DNA of 7,297 bases, from positions 1-7,297 of the forward strand of contig JAUYGW010000303.1 of the NCBI GenBank assembly GCA_030690245.1, given 5' to 3'. The position numbers and the translations under genes are program-made. The DNA is from Gallionella sp. GTDB taxonomy: Bacteria; Pseudomonadota; Gammaproteobacteria; Burkholderiales; Gallionellaceae. Shown piece by piece: positions 5,728-7,297 of the stretch (its first letter is position 1; each line of letters begins with the position of its first letter). The notes below the pieces were generated by a model. The model ran no database searches. It had not been told where the DNA came from and was given only the letters and a program-made list of their open reading frames with translations.

Positions 5728-7215
5728 CTACGAATCGAGGCTGTTATCCAGACCTGCCAGCACCATCTCCGCCGCGCGCAGCACGGCGCGCGCCTTGTTC
5801 TGCGTCTCCGTCCATTCGTTGTCCGGCACCGAGTCGGCGACAATGCCGGCGCCCGCCTGCACGTACAGCATGCTGCTTTTTACCACGGCGGTGCGCAGCG
5901 CTATGGCGAGGTCCATGTCGCCGTTGAAGCCGAGGTAGCCGACCGCACCTGCGTAGATGCCGCGCTTGCTCGGTTCCAGTTCGTCGATGATCTCCATCGC
6001 ACGCACTTTGGCCGCGCCGCTGACCGTGCCGGCGGGGAAGGTGGCCTTGAGCACGTCTATCGCATTCAGGCCGGGCTTGAGCGTGGCCTCGACGTTGGAG
6101 ACGATGTGCATCACATGCGAGTAGCGTTCGATGATCATTTTTTCGGTGAGCTTTACCGTGCCGTTTTGCGCGACGCGCCCGATGTCGTTGCGGCCCAGGT
6201 CGATCAGCATCAAGTGCTCGGCCAGTTCCTTCGGATCGGCCAGCAGCTCCTCTGCGAGTTCGGCATCCCGCTGCTGCGTCTTGCCGCGCGGCCGGGTTCC
6301 GGCGATGGGGCGCACCGTGACTGCATCGCCTTCCAGCCGCACCAATATTTCCGGCGACGCACCGACCACGTGATGATCGCCCATGTCGTAATAGAACATG
6401 TACGGCGAAGGATTGACACTGCGCAGCGCGCGATACAGCGACAGCGGCGCAGCGGGGAACGGCTGCGCCATGCGCTGTGCCAGCACCACCTGCATGATGT
6501 CGCCGTCGAAAATGTATTGTTTGGCCTTTGCCACTGCCTGCTTGAACGCGGTTTCGCCGAATTCGGAGTGAGCCTCGCCACCGTGCATCGGCGGCGCATG
6601 CGGGATGTCCACGGGCTGGCGCAGGCGCGTGGTCAGTTCATGCAGGCGCTGCTTGGCCAATGCGTAAGCGTCGGCCTGTTCCGGGTTGGCATAGACGATG
6701 AAGGTGAGCTTGCCGGTGAGATTGTCCACCACCGCCAGCTGCTCGGTGAGCATCAGCAGGATATCCGGCGTACCAATGGTGTCGGGCTTGCCGGTTTTGG
6801 CCAGACGCGGCTCGATATAACGGATCGTGTCGTAGCCGAAATAGCCCGCCAGCCCGCCGCAGAAGCGCGGCAGACCGGGCAGCGTCGCAACCTTGAAACG
6901 CGTCTGGTATTCGCGGATGAAATCCAGCGGGTTCTCGACCTCGTGCGTGGTCTCGGTCGCGCCATGCGTCAGCGTGACCTGCCTGCCGTGCACCGTGATG
7001 CGCGTATCGGCAGGCAGGCCGATGAAGGAATAGCGCCCGAAGCGTTCGCCGCCCTGCACCGATTCCAGCAGGTAGGAATAGGGTTTGTTAGCGAGCTTGA
7101 GGTACAGCGATAGCGGCGTGTCCAGATCGGCAAAGGTCTCGCTTACCAGCGGGATGCGGTTATAGCCTTGCTGGGCCAGCGCGTTGAATTCTTGTTCGGT
7201 GATGGGGTGCAACAT
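5728..7215 (-). CDS. trpE: Anthranilate synthase component I
   Basis: TrpE converts chorismate to anthranilate using ammonia delivered by TrpG, the committed and feedback-regulated step of tryptophan synthesis. The 495-residue length is standard. The N-terminal domain carries LLES at 49-52 followed after ten residues by S63, the LLES-X10-S element that forms the tryptophan feedback site in known TrpE proteins, so allosteric inhibition is expected. The C-terminal chorismate-binding domain contains [53 protein letters not shown] and the final [11 protein letters not shown] segment, all intact. The start is supported by GGAG at 7222-7225, 6 nt from the ATG. A REP-like palindrome lies just upstream, leaving only 18 nt for the ribosome-binding site. 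The FAD gene follows 2 nt after the stop; trpG comes later on the same strand. Confidence 0.98.
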   Translation of the reverse strand: MLHPITEQEFNALAQQGYNRIPLVSETFADLDTPLSLYLKLANKPYSYLLESVQGGERFGRYSFIGLPADTRITVHGRQVTLTHGATETTHEVENPLDFIREYQTRFKVATLPGLPRFCGGLAGYFGYDTIRYIEPRLAKTGKPDTIGTPDILLMLTEQLAVVDNLTGKLTFIVYANPEQADAYALAKQRLHELTTRLRQPVDIPHAPPMHGGEAHSEFGETAFKQAVAKAKQYIFDGDIMQVVLAQRMAQPFPAAPLSLYRALRSVNPSPYMFYYDMGDHHVVGASPEILVRLEGDAVTVRPIAGTRPRGKTQQRDAELAEELLADPKELAEHLMLIDLGRNDIGRVAQNGTVKLTEKMIIERYSHVMHIVSNVEATLKPGLNAIDVLKATFPAGTVSGAAKVRAMEIIDELEPSKRGIYAGAVGYLGFNGDMDLAIALRTAVVKSSMLYVQAGAGIVADSVPDNEWTETQNKARAVLRAAEMVLAGLDNSLDS

Positions 7216-7233
7216 GAAAATCTCCGTGGTTTT

Positions 7234-7287
7234 GTAGGTCGGGATTCATCCCGACAATGGCTCGTGTCGGGATGAATTCCGACCTAC
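7234..7287. repeat. REP-like double palindrome upstream of trpE
   Basis: Two 23-nt arms (7234-7256 and 7265-7287) are reverse complements with one mismatch and are separated by 8 nt. Each begins or ends with GTAGGTCGG-type sequence. Each arm is also a palindrome by itself: GTCGGGAT TC ATCCCGAC in the left arm, and the same with one mismatch in the right. The DNA can thus form one long hairpin or two adjacent short ones, the layout of paired REP/BIME elements. GTAGGTCGG...CCGAC repeats are, as I recall, scattered between genes in many proteobacteria. Position between trpE and whatever lies upstream suggests an intercistronic element that could affect mRNA stability or read-through. Confidence 0.85.
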
Positions 7288-7297
7288 GATTGGCACC

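Noticed and set aside
6106..7113. 335-codon plus-strand open frame opposite trpE
   Set aside because: Antisense shadow of a strongly conserved gene, with low-complexity Arg/Gln/His-rich translation.
7216..7297. Possible trp attenuator leader peptide upstream of trpE
   Set aside because: No short frame with adjacent Trp codons is visible in the available 82 bases; the structure present is a REP-like palindrome.

Overview
This window looks like ordinary chromosomal DNA of a Betaproteobacterium. The moderately high GC content, the cold-shock protein sequence, the trpE-G-D proteins and the 2Fe-2S reductase all fit that class. A member of the Gallionellaceae or Nitrosomonadales is a plausible guess, but the sequence alone does not settle it. 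I see no phage, plasmid, transposase, CRISPR array or rRNA/tRNA gene.

Layout from left to right: (i) the 5' part of a 2Fe-2S/FAD/NAD(P)H reductase gene on the minus strand, cut by the window edge; (ii) divergent from it across 52 bases, an atypical short-chain dehydrogenase/epimerase on the plus strand; (iii) a 30-codon minus-strand gene for a very basic small protein, too short for routine gene calling but with a perfect ribosome-binding site; (iv) an AT-richer intergenic region of about 340 bases that holds the leader of a cold-shock gene, including a hairpin followed by six T just before its ribosome-binding site; (v) the csp gene and a strong bidirectional terminator; (vi) a minus-strand tryptophan operon reading trpE, an uncharacterised FAD-dependent oxidoreductase, trpG, trpD.

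TrpE and TrpG form anthranilate synthase (chorismate plus glutamine to anthranilate), and TrpD adds the phosphoribosyl group, so the operon covers the first two steps of tryptophan synthesis. trpC does not follow trpD; the operon ends at the terminator shared with csp.

The operon has three unusual points. A COG2509-type FAD protein sits between the two anthranilate synthase subunit genes, only 2 nt after trpE. An imperfect inverted repeat between that gene and trpG supplies the FAD gene's last six codons and its stop. A REP-like double palindrome lies 18 nt upstream of the trpE start codon. I found no convincing new biological system. The best leads are the FAD gene in the trp operon, the repeat-derived C-terminus, the small basic protein and the csp leader hairpin.
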